Assembly (NCBI GenBank): GCA_002359895.1
Contig: DEOB01000012.1
Coordinates: 39,080-103,079 of the forward strand
DNA from: Stenotrophomonas sp. UBA2629
Lineage (GTDB): Bacteria > Pseudomonadota > Gammaproteobacteria > Xanthomonadales > Xanthomonadaceae
Length of the DNA stretch: 64,000 nt
Reading direction: 5' to 3'
Shown here piece after piece: positions 52,586 through 61,795 of this stretch. The first letter of the stretch is position 1, and every line of letters starts with the position of its first letter. The notes beneath the pieces were generated by a model. That model saw nothing but the letters and a program-made list of their open reading frames with translations. It ran no database searches and was not told the DNA's origin. The position numbers and the translations under genes are program-made.

Positions 52586-53680
52586 TCACTCATCTACCTC
52601 CACCTGCACATCCCGAAACAGATCCCCCTGCACCACTACATCTTCACGATCACGAAAACCCGACAGCCCGACACCCACCAGTCGATACAACGTCTCTGCC
52701 GGCAGCTGTACGCGTTGGCATAGCGCCAACGCAATATCGCGCAGCTCTTCCACTGACTGCGGCGGCGTGTCCGGGGTGAAGCTGCGGGTGAGGATGCGGA
52801 ACTGTGCGGTTTTGAGTTTGAGTACCACCGTGTGCCCCACCCGCTCGGTGCGCCCGGTGGCACGCCAGGTTTTTTCCGCGAGTTGAGTGATGACTTCATC
52901 GAATGTGCCCAGCGGCACATCCTCACTGAAGGTGTCTTCCGAAGAGATCGACTGCACGGGTTGATCCGGCTCCACCGGCCGCTCGTCAATGCCACGCGCA
53001 CGCCGGTACAGGCTGCCACCGAAGCTGCCAAACAAGGCTTCCAACTGCTCCAGCGGCAAGGCACGCAGATCGCCGACGGTGGCAATGCTCAGCGCCGACA
53101 GCTTGCCGGCCATCACCTTGCCAACGCCTGGTATGCGGTTGACCGGCAGCGGCGTCAGAAACTGCTCGACACGCGATGGCGGCACCACGAACTGGCCATC
53201 AGGCTTGCGCCAATCCGAGGCGACCTTGGCCAGAAACTTGTTCGGCGCGATGCCGGCCGAGGCGGTGAGCCCGGTCACCTCGCGGATCTGTGCGCGGATG
53301 GTGCGGGCAATTTCGGTGGCGATGCCGCCGCAGGTGGGTGAGGCGGTCACGTCCAGGTAGGCCTCGTCCAGCGACAGCGGCTCCACCAGCGGGGTGTGCT
53401 GCAGGAAAATTTCGCGGATCTGCCGGGACACCGCTTTGTAACGGGCAAAGTCCGGCGGCACGAACACCGCATCCGGGCACAGCCGCTCGGCCCGCAACGC
53501 CGGCATGGCCGAGCGCACCCCGAAGGTGCGGGCCTCATAAGAGGCCGCGCAGACCACCGAGCGGGCGCCTTTCCAGGCCACCACAACCGGTCTTCCGCGC
53601 AAATCGGGGTCATCACGCTGCTCCACGGACGCGTAAAACGCGTCCATGTCGACATGGATGATCTTGCGAAGCTGGGCCAC
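52586..53680 (-). CDS. dinB: DNA polymerase IV (Y-family)
   Basis: A translesion polymerase of 364 residues. The catalytic acids are in VDMDAFYASVE at about residues 10-20 and in SLDEAYLDVT near 102; TASAGIAPNKFLAK and the helix-hairpin-helix VNRIPGVGKVMAGKL follow, with the little-finger domain in the last 120 residues. A short acidic end (VQVEVDE) may hold a clamp-binding signal. No clear LexA box was recognised upstream. It diverges from fabA across a 212-base region with an inverted repeat. Confidence 0.95.
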   Translation of the reverse strand: MAQLRKIIHVDMDAFYASVEQRDDPDLRGRPVVVAWKGARSVVCAASYEARTFGVRSAMPALRAERLCPDAVFVPPDFARYKAVSRQIREIFLQHTPLVEPLSLDEAYLDVTASPTCGGIATEIARTIRAQIREVTGLTASAGIAPNKFLAKVASDWRKPDGQFVVPPSRVEQFLTPLPVNRIPGVGKVMAGKLSALSIATVGDLRALPLEQLEALFGSFGGSLYRRARGIDERPVEPDQPVQSISSEDTFSEDVPLGTFDEVITQLAEKTWRATGRTERVGHTVVLKLKTAQFRILTRSFTPDTPPQSVEELRDIALALCQRVQLPAETLYRLVGVGLSGFRDREDVVVQGDLFRDVQVEVDE

Positions 53681-53724
53681 GACAACAGTCCGAAACGGTC
53701 GCCAACATGATAGCTGTTGTCGCT

Positions 53725-53756
53725 AAATGCACACTTGTCCTCACAATTGTGCATTT
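53725..53756. promoter_or_regulatory. inverted-repeat operator candidate between dinB and fabA
   Basis: Arms AAATGCACA and TGTGCATTT are perfectly complementary over nine bases with a 14-base spacer; the right arm overlaps a second palindrome CACAATTGTG at 53742. It lies about 140 bases before fabA and 45 bases before dinB. A fatty-acid regulator site for fabAB is the preferred reading. Confidence 0.5.
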
Positions 53757-53892
53757 CAAGATCGTCGATAACAGCCCACGAACGGCGTCGAACTGCGTCG
53801 AACATACGCAACCGTCCAGTTAAAACATTTGATTGAACGGCGATTGCTGCCGCATGCTCGGCGCCTCGTTCCTGGCTTTGGATTACCCCCGG

Positions 53893-54408
53893 ATGACCCG
53901 TCTGCATACGTTCTCGCGCGACCAGTTGCTGGCCAGTGCGCGCGGCGAACTCTTCGGCCCCAACAAGGGCCGCCTGCCCAACGACCCGATGCTGATGTTC
54001 GACCGCATCACCGACATCCGCGAGGACGGTGGCGCACATGGCAAGGGCCTGATCCGGGCCGAGCTCGACATCAAACCGGACCTGTGGTTCTTCGACTGCC
54101 ATTTCCTCGGCGACCCGGTGATGCCCGGCTGCCTGGGCCTGGATGCCATGTGGCAGCTGACCGGCTTCTTCCTTACCTGGTTGGGCGCCGAAGGCCGTGG
54201 CCGTGCGCTGGGCTGTGGCGAGGTGAAATTCACCGGCCAGGTGCTGCCCACCGCCAAGCTGGTGCAGTACGAAATTGATGTCTCGCGCGTCATCAACCGC
54301 AAGCTGGTGATGGCACAGACCGACGCCCGCATGCTGGTGGACGGCCGCGAAATCTACTCCGCCAAAGACCTGCGCGTAGGTCTGTTCACCTCAACCGAGA
54401 GCTTCTGA
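53893..54408 (+). CDS. fabA: 3-hydroxydecanoyl-ACP dehydratase/isomerase
   Basis: A 171-residue hot-dog-fold enzyme that dehydrates 3-hydroxydecanoyl-ACP and isomerises the double bond, starting unsaturated fatty acid synthesis. The catalytic His70 (FFDCHFLGDPVMPGCLG) and Asp84 (LGLDAMWQL) are at the same positions as in E. coli. The ATG at 53893 is picked because it reproduces the family length; an upstream ATG at 53833 adds 20 unrelated residues. The stop overlaps the fabB start region (TGATG). Confidence 0.96.
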   Translation: MTRLHTFSRDQLLASARGELFGPNKGRLPNDPMLMFDRITDIREDGGAHGKGLIRAELDIKPDLWFFDCHFLGDPVMPGCLGLDAMWQLTGFFLTWLGAEGRGRALGCGEVKFTGQVLPTAKLVQYEIDVSRVINRKLVMAQTDARMLVDGREIYSAKDLRVGLFTSTESF

Positions 54409-55616
54409 TGCGTCGTGTCGTCATTACCGGCATGGGCATCACGTCCTGCCTTGGCAACGATCTGGATACCGTTTCCAGCGCCCTTCGCGATGGCCGTGCC
54501 GGCATCGTCGCTGCACCTGACCATGCCGAAGCCGGCCTGCGCAGCCATGTCACCGGCAAGGTCGATATCGACCTGGACGCGCAGGTGGACCGCAAGCTCA
54601 AGCGTTTCATGAGCGATGCGGCCGCCTACAGCTATGTGGCCATGCGCGATGCCATCGCTGATGCCGGTCTGGAAGAAACGCAGGTGAGCAACCCGCGTAC
54701 CGGCCTGATCGCCGGCTCCGGCGGCGGTTCCAGCGAATGGCAGGTGGAAGCGGCTGACCTGCTGCGCAACCGTGGCGTGCGCAAGGTGGGCCCGTACATG
54801 GTGCCGCGCACGATGTGCTCGACCGTGTCGGCCAACCTGGCCACCGCCTTCAGCATCAAGGGCCTGAGCTACTCGCTGTCGGCCGCCTGCGCCACCTCGG
54901 CCCACTGCATCGGCGCGGCGGCGGACCTGATCCGCCACGGCGCACAGGATGTGATGTTTGCCGGCGGCGGTGAAGACCTGCACTGGTCGATGAGCGTGAT
55001 GTTCGACGCCATGGGCGCGCTGTCCACCAGCTTCAACGAAACCCCGGCCACGGCCTCGCGTCCCTACGACGCCAGCCGCGACGGCTTCGTCATCGCCGGT
55101 GGCGGTGGCATGTTGGTGCTGGAAGACTACGACCACGCCATCGCGCGCGGCGCCAAGATCTATGCCGAGCTGGTCGGCTATGGCGTCACCTCCGACGGTG
55201 CCGACATGGTCGCCCCGTCCGGTGAAGGCGCGGTGCGTTGCATGAAAATGGCCATGGCCACCGTGGACCGCCCGATCGACTACCTCAACACCCACGGCAC
55301 CTCCACGCCGCTGGGCGATGTGACCGAGCTGGGTGCGGTGCGCGCGGTGTTTGGCGATGCGGTGCCGCCGCTGTCCTCGACCAAGGCACTGTCCGGCCAC
55401 TCGTTGGGCGCTGCCAGCGTGCACGAGGCCATCTTCTGCCTGCTGATGATGCGCGACGGTTTCATGGCCGGCTCGGCCAACATCGAAACGCTGGACGAGC
55501 GTGCCGAAGGCTTCCCGATCCTGCGCCAGACGCAGGACGCCAAGCTGGACACGGTGATGTCCAACAGCTTTGGTTTCGGCGGCACCAACGCCACGCTGAT
55601 CTTCGGCCGCGTGTAA
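54408..55616 (+). CDS. fabB: 3-oxoacyl-ACP synthase I
   Basis: A 402-residue condensing enzyme that elongates the FabA product. The catalytic cysteine is Cys161 (SAACATSAHCIG), the two histidines are in NTHGTSTPLGD and ALSGHSLGAA, and SFGFGGTNATL closes the family pattern. It is translationally coupled to fabA, as in other gammaproteobacteria that use the FabA/FabB route. A rho-independent terminator lies 22 bases after the stop. Confidence 0.96.
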   Translation: MRRVVITGMGITSCLGNDLDTVSSALRDGRAGIVAAPDHAEAGLRSHVTGKVDIDLDAQVDRKLKRFMSDAAAYSYVAMRDAIADAGLEETQVSNPRTGLIAGSGGGSSEWQVEAADLLRNRGVRKVGPYMVPRTMCSTVSANLATAFSIKGLSYSLSAACATSAHCIGAAADLIRHGAQDVMFAGGGEDLHWSMSVMFDAMGALSTSFNETPATASRPYDASRDGFVIAGGGGMLVLEDYDHAIARGAKIYAELVGYGVTSDGADMVAPSGEGAVRCMKMAMATVDRPIDYLNTHGTSTPLGDVTELGAVRAVFGDAVPPLSSTKALSGHSLGAASVHEAIFCLLMMRDGFMAGSANIETLDERAEGFPILRQTQDAKLDTVMSNSFGFGGTNATLIFGRV

Positions 55617-55638
55617 TGCCCAAGCAGCATTGATGAAA

Positions 55639-55667
55639 AAAAACAGCCGCGAAAGCGGCTGTTTTTC
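55639..55667 (+). terminator. rho-independent terminator after fabB
   Basis: AAAAACAGCCGC, GAAA tetraloop, exact complement ending in a T-run. Confidence 0.93.
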
Positions 55668-55732
55668 CATCTGTGTGCAGTGCGCTTTGAGCAGCGCCAA
55701 GCGCAGGTACCGCGCAGAAGCACTACCGTGCC

Positions 55733-56080
55733 TCACCCGCCTGGGCGGGCAGTCTCTATCACCACACCCATCGCTTTACCGGCATCGGCCAGGCGCACCC
55801 GCTTGCCGTCGCTTTTGGCGATGAGGTAATCAGCAGACACCCAGCCGCTCTTGCCGTCGGCGCGCACGTTGCACCACTGCATGTCGTCCAGACAGCGCTG
55901 CACTTCCACCGTGGTGCCCACCGGCAATACCGCCAGACGCTCGGCACGCTGGTCGGGGGCACTGCGTAGATTCAGGCCGTTGCTGACCTGCGCGGCGGGC
56001 TCGTTGATGCGCGGTTGAAACCACAACACCGCACCGATGATCGCCGCACAGGCCGCAACACGGGTAATAAGCCGGGGCAT
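55733..56080 (-). CDS. SH3-domain protein with N-terminal membrane/signal segment
   Basis: A 115-residue protein. Residues 5-22 are hydrophobic (signal or anchor). The remainder matches a bacterial SH3b domain: GLNLRSAPDQRAERLAVLPVGTTVEV, an intermediate WCNVRAD and GKSGWVSADYL. Two cysteines (RCLDDMQWCN) may pair. Such proteins bind peptidoglycan or regulate cell-wall enzymes; no partner is evident. It is a single gene between fabB and prlC. Confidence 0.8.
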   Translation of the reverse strand: MPRLITRVAACAAIIGAVLWFQPRINEPAAQVSNGLNLRSAPDQRAERLAVLPVGTTVEVQRCLDDMQWCNVRADGKSGWVSADYLIAKSDGKRVRLADAGKAMGVVIETARPGG

Positions 56081-56158
56081 GTCGTCATAGCTTGGGGAAT
56101 ACGCCGCCTAGCTTGACCCTGTGCACTCCGGCTTACCAGCCCTGCGTGCCGCTTGTGT

Positions 56159-58186
56159 TCAGGCAGCCATGCCGTTGTGACGCAACAGGGCGTCAATCTG
56201 CGGATCACGGCCACGGAACGCACGGAAATTGTCCGCCGCACTGCGGCTACCGCCGCGCGACAACACTTCCGCACGGAACCGCGCCCCGGTGGCCTGCAAC
56301 TGCTCCGGCGCTTCTTCGAAGGCGGCATAGGCATCGGCGCTCAGCACCTCAGCCCATTTGTAGCTGTAGTAACCGGCCGCGTAACCCCCGGCAAAGATGT
56401 GGCTGAACTGATGCGGAAACCGGTTCCACTCCGGTGGGAAATTCACCGCCACCTCGCCGCGCACGCGCTCAAGCAGCTGCAGCACGCTCTCCTGCTGCGG
56501 CTGGTACTGGCTGTGCAGCAGCATATCGAACAGGCCAAATTCCAGCTGACGCACGGTGAACATGCCGCTCTGGTAGTTCTTCGCAGCGAGCATTTTGTCG
56601 AACAGTTCCCGCGGCAGCTTTGCGCCGGTGCTGACATGCGAGGTCATGCCCTGCACCTGATCCCACTCCCAGCAGAAGTTCTCCATGAACTGGCTGGGCA
56701 GCTCCACCGCATCCCACTCCACGCCGTTGATACCGGCCACTGCCAGCTCACCAATGCGCGTCAGCAGTTGATGCAGGCCGTGGCCCATCTCGTGGAAAAG
56801 TGTGGTGACTTCGTCGTGACTGAACGTCGCCGGCTTGCCATCACTGCCCCGGCCAAAATTGCAGACCAGATACACCAACGGCGTCTGCACACCGGCAGCG
56901 GTCACACGACGGTTGCGGCAATCATCCATCCACGCGCCGCCACGCTTGCCCTCGCGTGCGTACAGATCCATGTAGAACTGGCCAACCAGCGCGCCATCGG
57001 CATCCATCAGCCGATAGAAACGCACATCCGGGTGCCACACCGGCGCGCTGTCCGGCTGCACCTTCAAGCCATACAGGCGTTCGATGACACCAAACAGACC
57101 GGCAAGCACCTTCGGCTCGGTGAAGTACTGCTTCACCTCCTGCTCGGAGTAGCTGTAGCGCGCCTGCTTGAGCTTCTCGCCGACATACGACAGATCCCAC
57201 GCCTGCAGGTCATCCAGCCCCAGCTCGTCGCGGGCGAACGCTTCCAGTTCAGCGCGGTCGCGCTGTGCATAGGGCTTGGCGCGCGCAGCCAGGTCCCGCA
57301 GGAAACCCAGCACCTGTGCGGCATCGCTCGCCATCTTGGTGGCGATGGAATATTCGCCGTAGTTCTCAAACCCCAACAACGCGGCCAACTCGCCGCGCAC
57401 CGCCAAAATGCGGTCGATGTTGCCGCTGTTGTCCAATGCGGCATCACCAAACTCGGAGGCGCGCACCGCATTGGCGTGATACAGCTGCTCGCGCAATGCA
57501 CGGTTGTCGGCGTAGGTGAGTACCGGCAAATAGCACGGCATCTGCAGGGTCAGCTTCCAGCCTTCGCGGCCGTCCTTCTGGGCGGCGGCGTGCGCACTGG
57601 TGATGACATCGGCCGGCAGGCCGGACAGTTCACTTTCGTTATCCACATACAGCGCAAACGCATCGGTGGCGTCCAGCACATTCTGCGAGAACTTGGCCTG
57701 CAGGCCGGAAAGCTCCTCCTGCAGTTCAGCAAAGCGGGCTTTGTCCGCATCGTCCAGCTCGGCACCGCCCAAACGGAAATCACGCAACGCATTGGCCAAC
57801 ACTTTTGCGCGCACCTCGTCATACGTTGCCGCTTCCGCCGAGGCAGCCAGGGCCTTGTACTGCGCGTACAGCGCCGGGTTCTGCGACACCGCGCTGCCAA
57901 AGCGGCTGAGCTTGGGCAGGTTGGCGTTGTAGACCTCACGCAGTTCGGGCGTGTTGACCACCGACTGCAGGTGCGACACCTGGCCCCAGGCGCGGTACAG
58001 GCGCTCGGTGGCGTCATCCAACGGCGTCACAAAGCTGTCCCAACTGATCGGCGCTACGGTTTCGGCCACCTTCACCGCTGCTTCGGCCTCGGCCAGCAAG
58101 GCCTCGATGGCCGGGGTGACGTGCTCCGGGCGCACGTCGTCAAAACGTGGCAGGCCGGAGAAATCGAGCAGGGGATTGGTGTTCAT
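56159..58186 (-). CDS. prlC: oligopeptidase A (M3 zinc metallopeptidase)
   Basis: A cytosolic peptidase of 675 residues that degrades short peptides, including signal-peptide fragments. The zinc site is FHEMGHGLH, with the glutamate ligand further on in MENFCWEWD; early LPRFDDVRPEHVTPAIE and late HQFSHIFAGGYAAGYYSYKWAEVLSADAY are M3 hallmarks. The ATG at 58186 begins MNTNPLLDF; the open frame upstream is the intergenic region and the next gene. It follows the Cds1-like gene by 34 bases and may be co-transcribed with it. Confidence 0.95.
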   Translation of the reverse strand: MNTNPLLDFSGLPRFDDVRPEHVTPAIEALLAEAEAAVKVAETVAPISWDSFVTPLDDATERLYRAWGQVSHLQSVVNTPELREVYNANLPKLSRFGSAVSQNPALYAQYKALAASAEAATYDEVRAKVLANALRDFRLGGAELDDADKARFAELQEELSGLQAKFSQNVLDATDAFALYVDNESELSGLPADVITSAHAAAQKDGREGWKLTLQMPCYLPVLTYADNRALREQLYHANAVRASEFGDAALDNSGNIDRILAVRGELAALLGFENYGEYSIATKMASDAAQVLGFLRDLAARAKPYAQRDRAELEAFARDELGLDDLQAWDLSYVGEKLKQARYSYSEQEVKQYFTEPKVLAGLFGVIERLYGLKVQPDSAPVWHPDVRFYRLMDADGALVGQFYMDLYAREGKRGGAWMDDCRNRRVTAAGVQTPLVYLVCNFGRGSDGKPATFSHDEVTTLFHEMGHGLHQLLTRIGELAVAGINGVEWDAVELPSQFMENFCWEWDQVQGMTSHVSTGAKLPRELFDKMLAAKNYQSGMFTVRQLEFGLFDMLLHSQYQPQQESVLQLLERVRGEVAVNFPPEWNRFPHQFSHIFAGGYAAGYYSYKWAEVLSADAYAAFEEAPEQLQATGARFRAEVLSRGGSRSAADNFRAFRGRDPQIDALLRHNGMAA

Positions 58187-58220
58187 GGTTGTCCTGGAAA
58201 CAGCGCCGGTGGGGTCGGCA

Positions 58221-59342
58221 TCACGACTGATATGGCGACGCTTCCAGCCATGCACAAGGCAACGGCAAGCCGCCCTGCCCGGCCACGGCAGCAGCAACCG
58301 CCGCGTCGGCACCGGCCACATCAATGCCCTGCCGCTCGTACCAGGCCGGGTCGTAATAACTGTGTGCGTAGCGGTCACCGGAGTCGCACAGGATGGTGAC
58401 GATGGAACCGCTGCGGCCGGCGTCGCGCATCTGCTGGGCGGCGTACAACACGCCGATGAAATTGGTGCCGGTGGAACCGCCAACGCGGCGGCCCAGCGTA
58501 GTGCTGACGTGGCGCATCGCGGCCAAGCTCAAGGCATCGGGCACTTTGACCATGGCATCGACGCTGGTCGGGATGAAACTGCGCTCAACCCGCGGGCGGC
58601 CGATGCCTTCCACACGCGAGCCGCCTTCACAGGTCATCTCACGCCAGTCGTTGCCGGCCAACGCGGCGCAGTAGCCGTCGTAGAAAATGGACACTTCCGG
58701 ATCGGCACACAGAATCAGCGTGTCGTGGCGGCGATAGCTGACGTAGCGGCCCAGCGTGGCAGCAGTACCGCCGGTGCCGGGGCTGCACACGATCCAGTCC
58801 GGCACCGGATGCGGCTCCTCGGCCATCTGCTTGAAGATGGATTCGGCAATGTTGTTGTTGGCTCGCCAGTCGGTGGCGCGCTCGGCGTAGGTGAACTGGT
58901 CCATGAAGTGGCCACCGGTTTCACTGGCCAGGCGTTCTGATTCGCAGTTCAGGTCGCAGGCGCGCTGCACCAGATGGCAGCGGCCGCCGTGGAACTCGAT
59001 GGCGGCGATTTTTTCCGGCGAGGTGCTGGCCGGCATCACCGCGATGAACGGCAAACCCAGCAGGCGGGCGAAATAGGCCTCGGACACAGCGGTGGAGCCG
59101 CTGGAGGCTTCAATCACCGGGCAGCCTTCACGCAACCAGCCGTTGGCCAGCGCATACAGAAACAGCGAGCGCGCCAAACGGTGCTTGAGGCTGCCGGTTG
59201 GATGGCTGGATTCGTCCTTCAGATACAGGTCGATACCCGGAAAGCCCGGCAGGTCCATCGGAATCAGATGGGTGTCGGCCGACCGGTTGTAATCGGCGTC
59301 GATCTTGCGGATGGCTGCCGCCACCCATGCACGCTGGGACAT
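58221..59342 (-). CDS. PLP-dependent cysteine enzyme, Cds1-like (cysteine synthase family)
   Basis: A 373-residue fold-type II PLP enzyme. The lysine is Lys53 in HPTGSLKHRLARS, with EASSGSTAVSEAYFA and the phosphate loop CSPGTGGTAATLGRY. The sequence, notably SADTHL, the KDES region, MPASTSPEKIA and RATDWRANNNIAESI, resembles Cds1 of mycobacteria, a cysteine desulfhydrase releasing H2S, more than CysK or CysM. ATG at 59342 is used; a TTG five codons upstream is an alternative. Whether it makes or splits cysteine needs assay. Confidence 0.8.
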   Translation of the reverse strand: MSQRAWVAAAIRKIDADYNRSADTHLIPMDLPGFPGIDLYLKDESSHPTGSLKHRLARSLFLYALANGWLREGCPVIEASSGSTAVSEAYFARLLGLPFIAVMPASTSPEKIAAIEFHGGRCHLVQRACDLNCESERLASETGGHFMDQFTYAERATDWRANNNIAESIFKQMAEEPHPVPDWIVCSPGTGGTAATLGRYVSYRRHDTLILCADPEVSIFYDGYCAALAGNDWREMTCEGGSRVEGIGRPRVERSFIPTSVDAMVKVPDALSLAAMRHVSTTLGRRVGGSTGTNFIGVLYAAQQMRDAGRSGSIVTILCDSGDRYAHSYYDPAWYERQGIDVAGADAAVAAAVAGQGGLPLPCAWLEASPYQS

Positions 59343-59494
59343 GGAATGCCACTTCAATGAAGACAGCGGGCCATTCTACTGGCTGCCCGGTGCTGACGTC
59401 GGCAAGCGCCGCGCCATTCACAAAGCCACCCACCGTTCAGTTCTTTCCCTACCCGGGAATGGTATGGTTCAGGCCTGTTTATGGACACCAACCT

Positions 59495-59863
59495 GTGCCG
59501 CGCATTCTGCTGCCCCTGCTGCTGTGCCTGTCCCTGATCGCCGGTGCGGTCGGGTCGGTATGGTCTGCGACGGTGATGGCCATGCCGATGCAGAGCATGG
59601 CCATGTCCATGGACGCCGCTGACAGCGCACACGACTGTTGCCATGAAGTGGCCAGCACGCAGTGCGATGCGGACAGTGCCGACAAAGCGCCTTCGGCCTG
59701 TGCCGATGGCAATCACTGTGACTGCAAACAGCTCTGCAACATGTTGCCGGCCACCGCCATGACCCGGCTGGGAGCCTTGCCGCATACGCTGGCACCTGTA
59801 CCGCCCGTGCCATCGCGTTATGACGTGGCACCGGGCCAGCTCAACCGGCCTCCCATCGCCTGA
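59495..59863 (+). CDS. copL: CopL-type metal-binding regulatory protein
   Basis: A 122-residue protein with a signal-like N-terminus (PRILLPLLLCLSLIAGAVG), then a Met-rich stretch (MAMPMQSMAMSMD) and a Cys/His-rich part (HDCCHEV, CADGNHCDCKQLC). In Xanthomonas, CopL precedes copAB and is required for their copper-inducible expression. The GTG at 59495 is preferred since CopL proteins begin near here; an in-frame ATG at 59459 gives 12 extra residues. copA follows after 123 bases. Confidence 0.8.
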   Translation: MPRILLPLLLCLSLIAGAVGSVWSATVMAMPMQSMAMSMDAADSAHDCCHEVASTQCDADSADKAPSACADGNHCDCKQLCNMLPATAMTRLGALPHTLAPVPPVPSRYDVAPGQLNRPPIA

Positions 59864-59986
59864 CCCCACGGCGCGTCCGCGCGCCGCACAGATGCCTGCG
59901 CCCTGGCCTTTGCCACGGTGCTTCCTTGATCTGTTCAGGACACACCACGGCGCATTACCTCGTCCGTGCGTGACCGGGAGTTCCAC

Positions 59987-61795
59987 ATGTCATCCGATTA
60001 CCTTACCGACGCGCGCTCGGCGTTGTCGCGACGTCGCTTCGTGCAGGGCTTGGCCTTGGGCGGTGTCGTTGCCGGCACCGGGCTGGGGCGCATCCCCAGC
60101 GCCCTCGCTGCAAATGCCGCTGCCATGGCCGTGCCGGGCACCGAACTGCGCGGCACCGAGCTGAGCTTGGCCATTGGCCGCTCGGCGGTGAATTTCACCG
60201 GCCGCGCGCGCGGCGCCATCACCGTCAACGGTTCATTGCCCGCACCGATCCTGCGCCTGCGTGAGGGCGACACGGTCAACCTGCGCGTGGCCAACACGCT
60301 CACCGACGAAATGACCTCCATCCATTGGCACGGCATTCTGCTGCCAGCCAACATGGACGGCGTGCCGGGCCTGAGCTTCAACGGCATCGCGCCGGGTGAG
60401 GCGTATCAGTACCGGTTCCAGCTCAAGCAGTCCGGCACGTACTGGTACCACAGCCACTCGCTGTACCAGGAACAGGCAGGCCTGTATGGCGCGATGATCG
60501 TTGATCCGCTGGCACCGCCGCCGTATCACTTCGATCGCGAACACGTGGTCATGTTGTCCGACTGGACCGACATGGACGTGCATGCCCTGCACCGGCGCAT
60601 GAAAAAGATGCCGATGCACGACAACACCTACATGCGCACCGTTGGCGACTTCATGCGCGACGCACGCAAGGACGGCCTGCGCGAGACGCTGTCGGACCGT
60701 GGCATGTGGGGCCGCATGCGGATGACGCCTTCGGACATCTCCGACATCAACGCCCACACCTACACATACCTGATGAACGGCACGGCCCCGGCCGGCAACT
60801 GGACCGGGTTGTTCCGCAGTGGCGAAAAGGTGTTGCTGCGCTTCATCAACGGCGCCTCGATGACGTACTTCGATGTGCGCATTCCCGGCCTGAAGATGAC
60901 CGTGGTTGCCGCCGATGGGCAGTACATCCATCCGGTCAGCATTGATGAGTTCCGCATTGCACCGGCAGAAACGTTCGACGTGATTGTCGAGCCGACCGGC
61001 CAGGATGCGTTCACCCTGTTCGCCCAGGACATGGGCCGTACCGGCTATGCCTGCGGCACATTGGCGGTGCAGCACGGCCTGCAGGCGCCGATTCCGGCGT
61101 TGGATCCGCGCCCACTGCTGACCATGAGCGATATGGGCCACGACATGGGCAGCCATGGCGGTCACGCGGGGATGGAAGGCGGCTGTGGCGCCAACATGGG
61201 CAAGGGCATGGAAGGCGGTTGCGGCGCAGCGATGGGCCACGGCGCGCACGGTGCCGCCGGCGGCGACAAGACGCCCAAACACAAGCCCAGCGAAACCGGC
61301 AATCCGCTGGTGGACATGCAGACCGCCGCCACCGAGCCCAAGTTGGACGACCCCGGCATCGGCCTGCGTGGCAACGGCCGCAACGTACTCACCTACGGCG
61401 CGATGCGTTCGTTGTTCGATGATCCCGATGGCCGCGAACCCGGCCGCGAGATCGAACTGCACCTGACCGGGCACATGGAAAAATTCGCCTGGAATTTCGA
61501 CGGCATTCCATTTGCCGGCGCCGAGCCGATCCGTCTGAACTATGGCGAGCGCATGCGCATCGTGCTGGTCAACGACACCATGATGCAGCACCCGATCCAT
61601 CTGCACGGCGTGTGGAGTGATCTGGAAGATGCCAACGGCCAGTTCCAGCTGCGCAAACACACCATCGACATGCCACCGGGCACGCGCCGCACCTATCGCG
61701 TGCGCGCCGATGCGCTGGGCCGCTGGGCGTTCCACTGCCATCTGCTGTACCACATGGAAGCGGGCATGATGCGCGAAGTGAGGATCGAAGCATGA
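59987..61795 (+). CDS. copA: copper resistance multicopper oxidase
   Basis: A periplasmic multicopper oxidase of 602 residues exported by the TAT system: SRRRFVQGLALGG at 14-26. Copper ligands appear in SIHWHGI and YWYHSHS in domain 1 and in HPIHLHG and FHCHLLYHMEAGMM near the C-terminus. Between domains 2 and 3 lies a Met/His/Gly-rich region (MGHDMGSHGGHAGMEGGCG) that should bind extra copper. The ATG at 59987 has GGGAG six bases upstream; the GTG seven codons earlier lacks one. Its stop overlaps copB. Confidence 0.95.
   Translation: MSSDYLTDARSALSRRRFVQGLALGGVVAGTGLGRIPSALAANAAAMAVPGTELRGTELSLAIGRSAVNFTGRARGAITVNGSLPAPILRLREGDTVNLRVANTLTDEMTSIHWHGILLPANMDGVPGLSFNGIAPGEAYQYRFQLKQSGTYWYHSHSLYQEQAGLYGAMIVDPLAPPPYHFDREHVVMLSDWTDMDVHALHRRMKKMPMHDNTYMRTVGDFMRDARKDGLRETLSDRGMWGRMRMTPSDISDINAHTYTYLMNGTAPAGNWTGLFRSGEKVLLRFINGASMTYFDVRIPGLKMTVVAADGQYIHPVSIDEFRIAPAETFDVIVEPTGQDAFTLFAQDMGRTGYACGTLAVQHGLQAPIPALDPRPLLTMSDMGHDMGSHGGHAGMEGGCGANMGKGMEGGCGAAMGHGAHGAAGGDKTPKHKPSETGNPLVDMQTAATEPKLDDPGIGLRGNGRNVLTYGAMRSLFDDPDGREPGREIELHLTGHMEKFAWNFDGIPFAGAEPIRLNYGERMRIVLVNDTMMQHPIHLHGVWSDLEDANGQFQLRKHTIDMPPGTRRTYRVRADALGRWAFHCHLLYHMEAGMMREVRIEA

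Noticed and set aside
53681..53724. LexA (SOS) box before dinB
   Set aside because: No match to a palindromic LexA site could be made near the dinB start; the inverted repeat further upstream has a different sequence and spacing.
56153..58399. Long plus-strand open frame opposite prlC
   Set aside because: Same reason; the minus strand carries a full M3 peptidase with its zinc motif.
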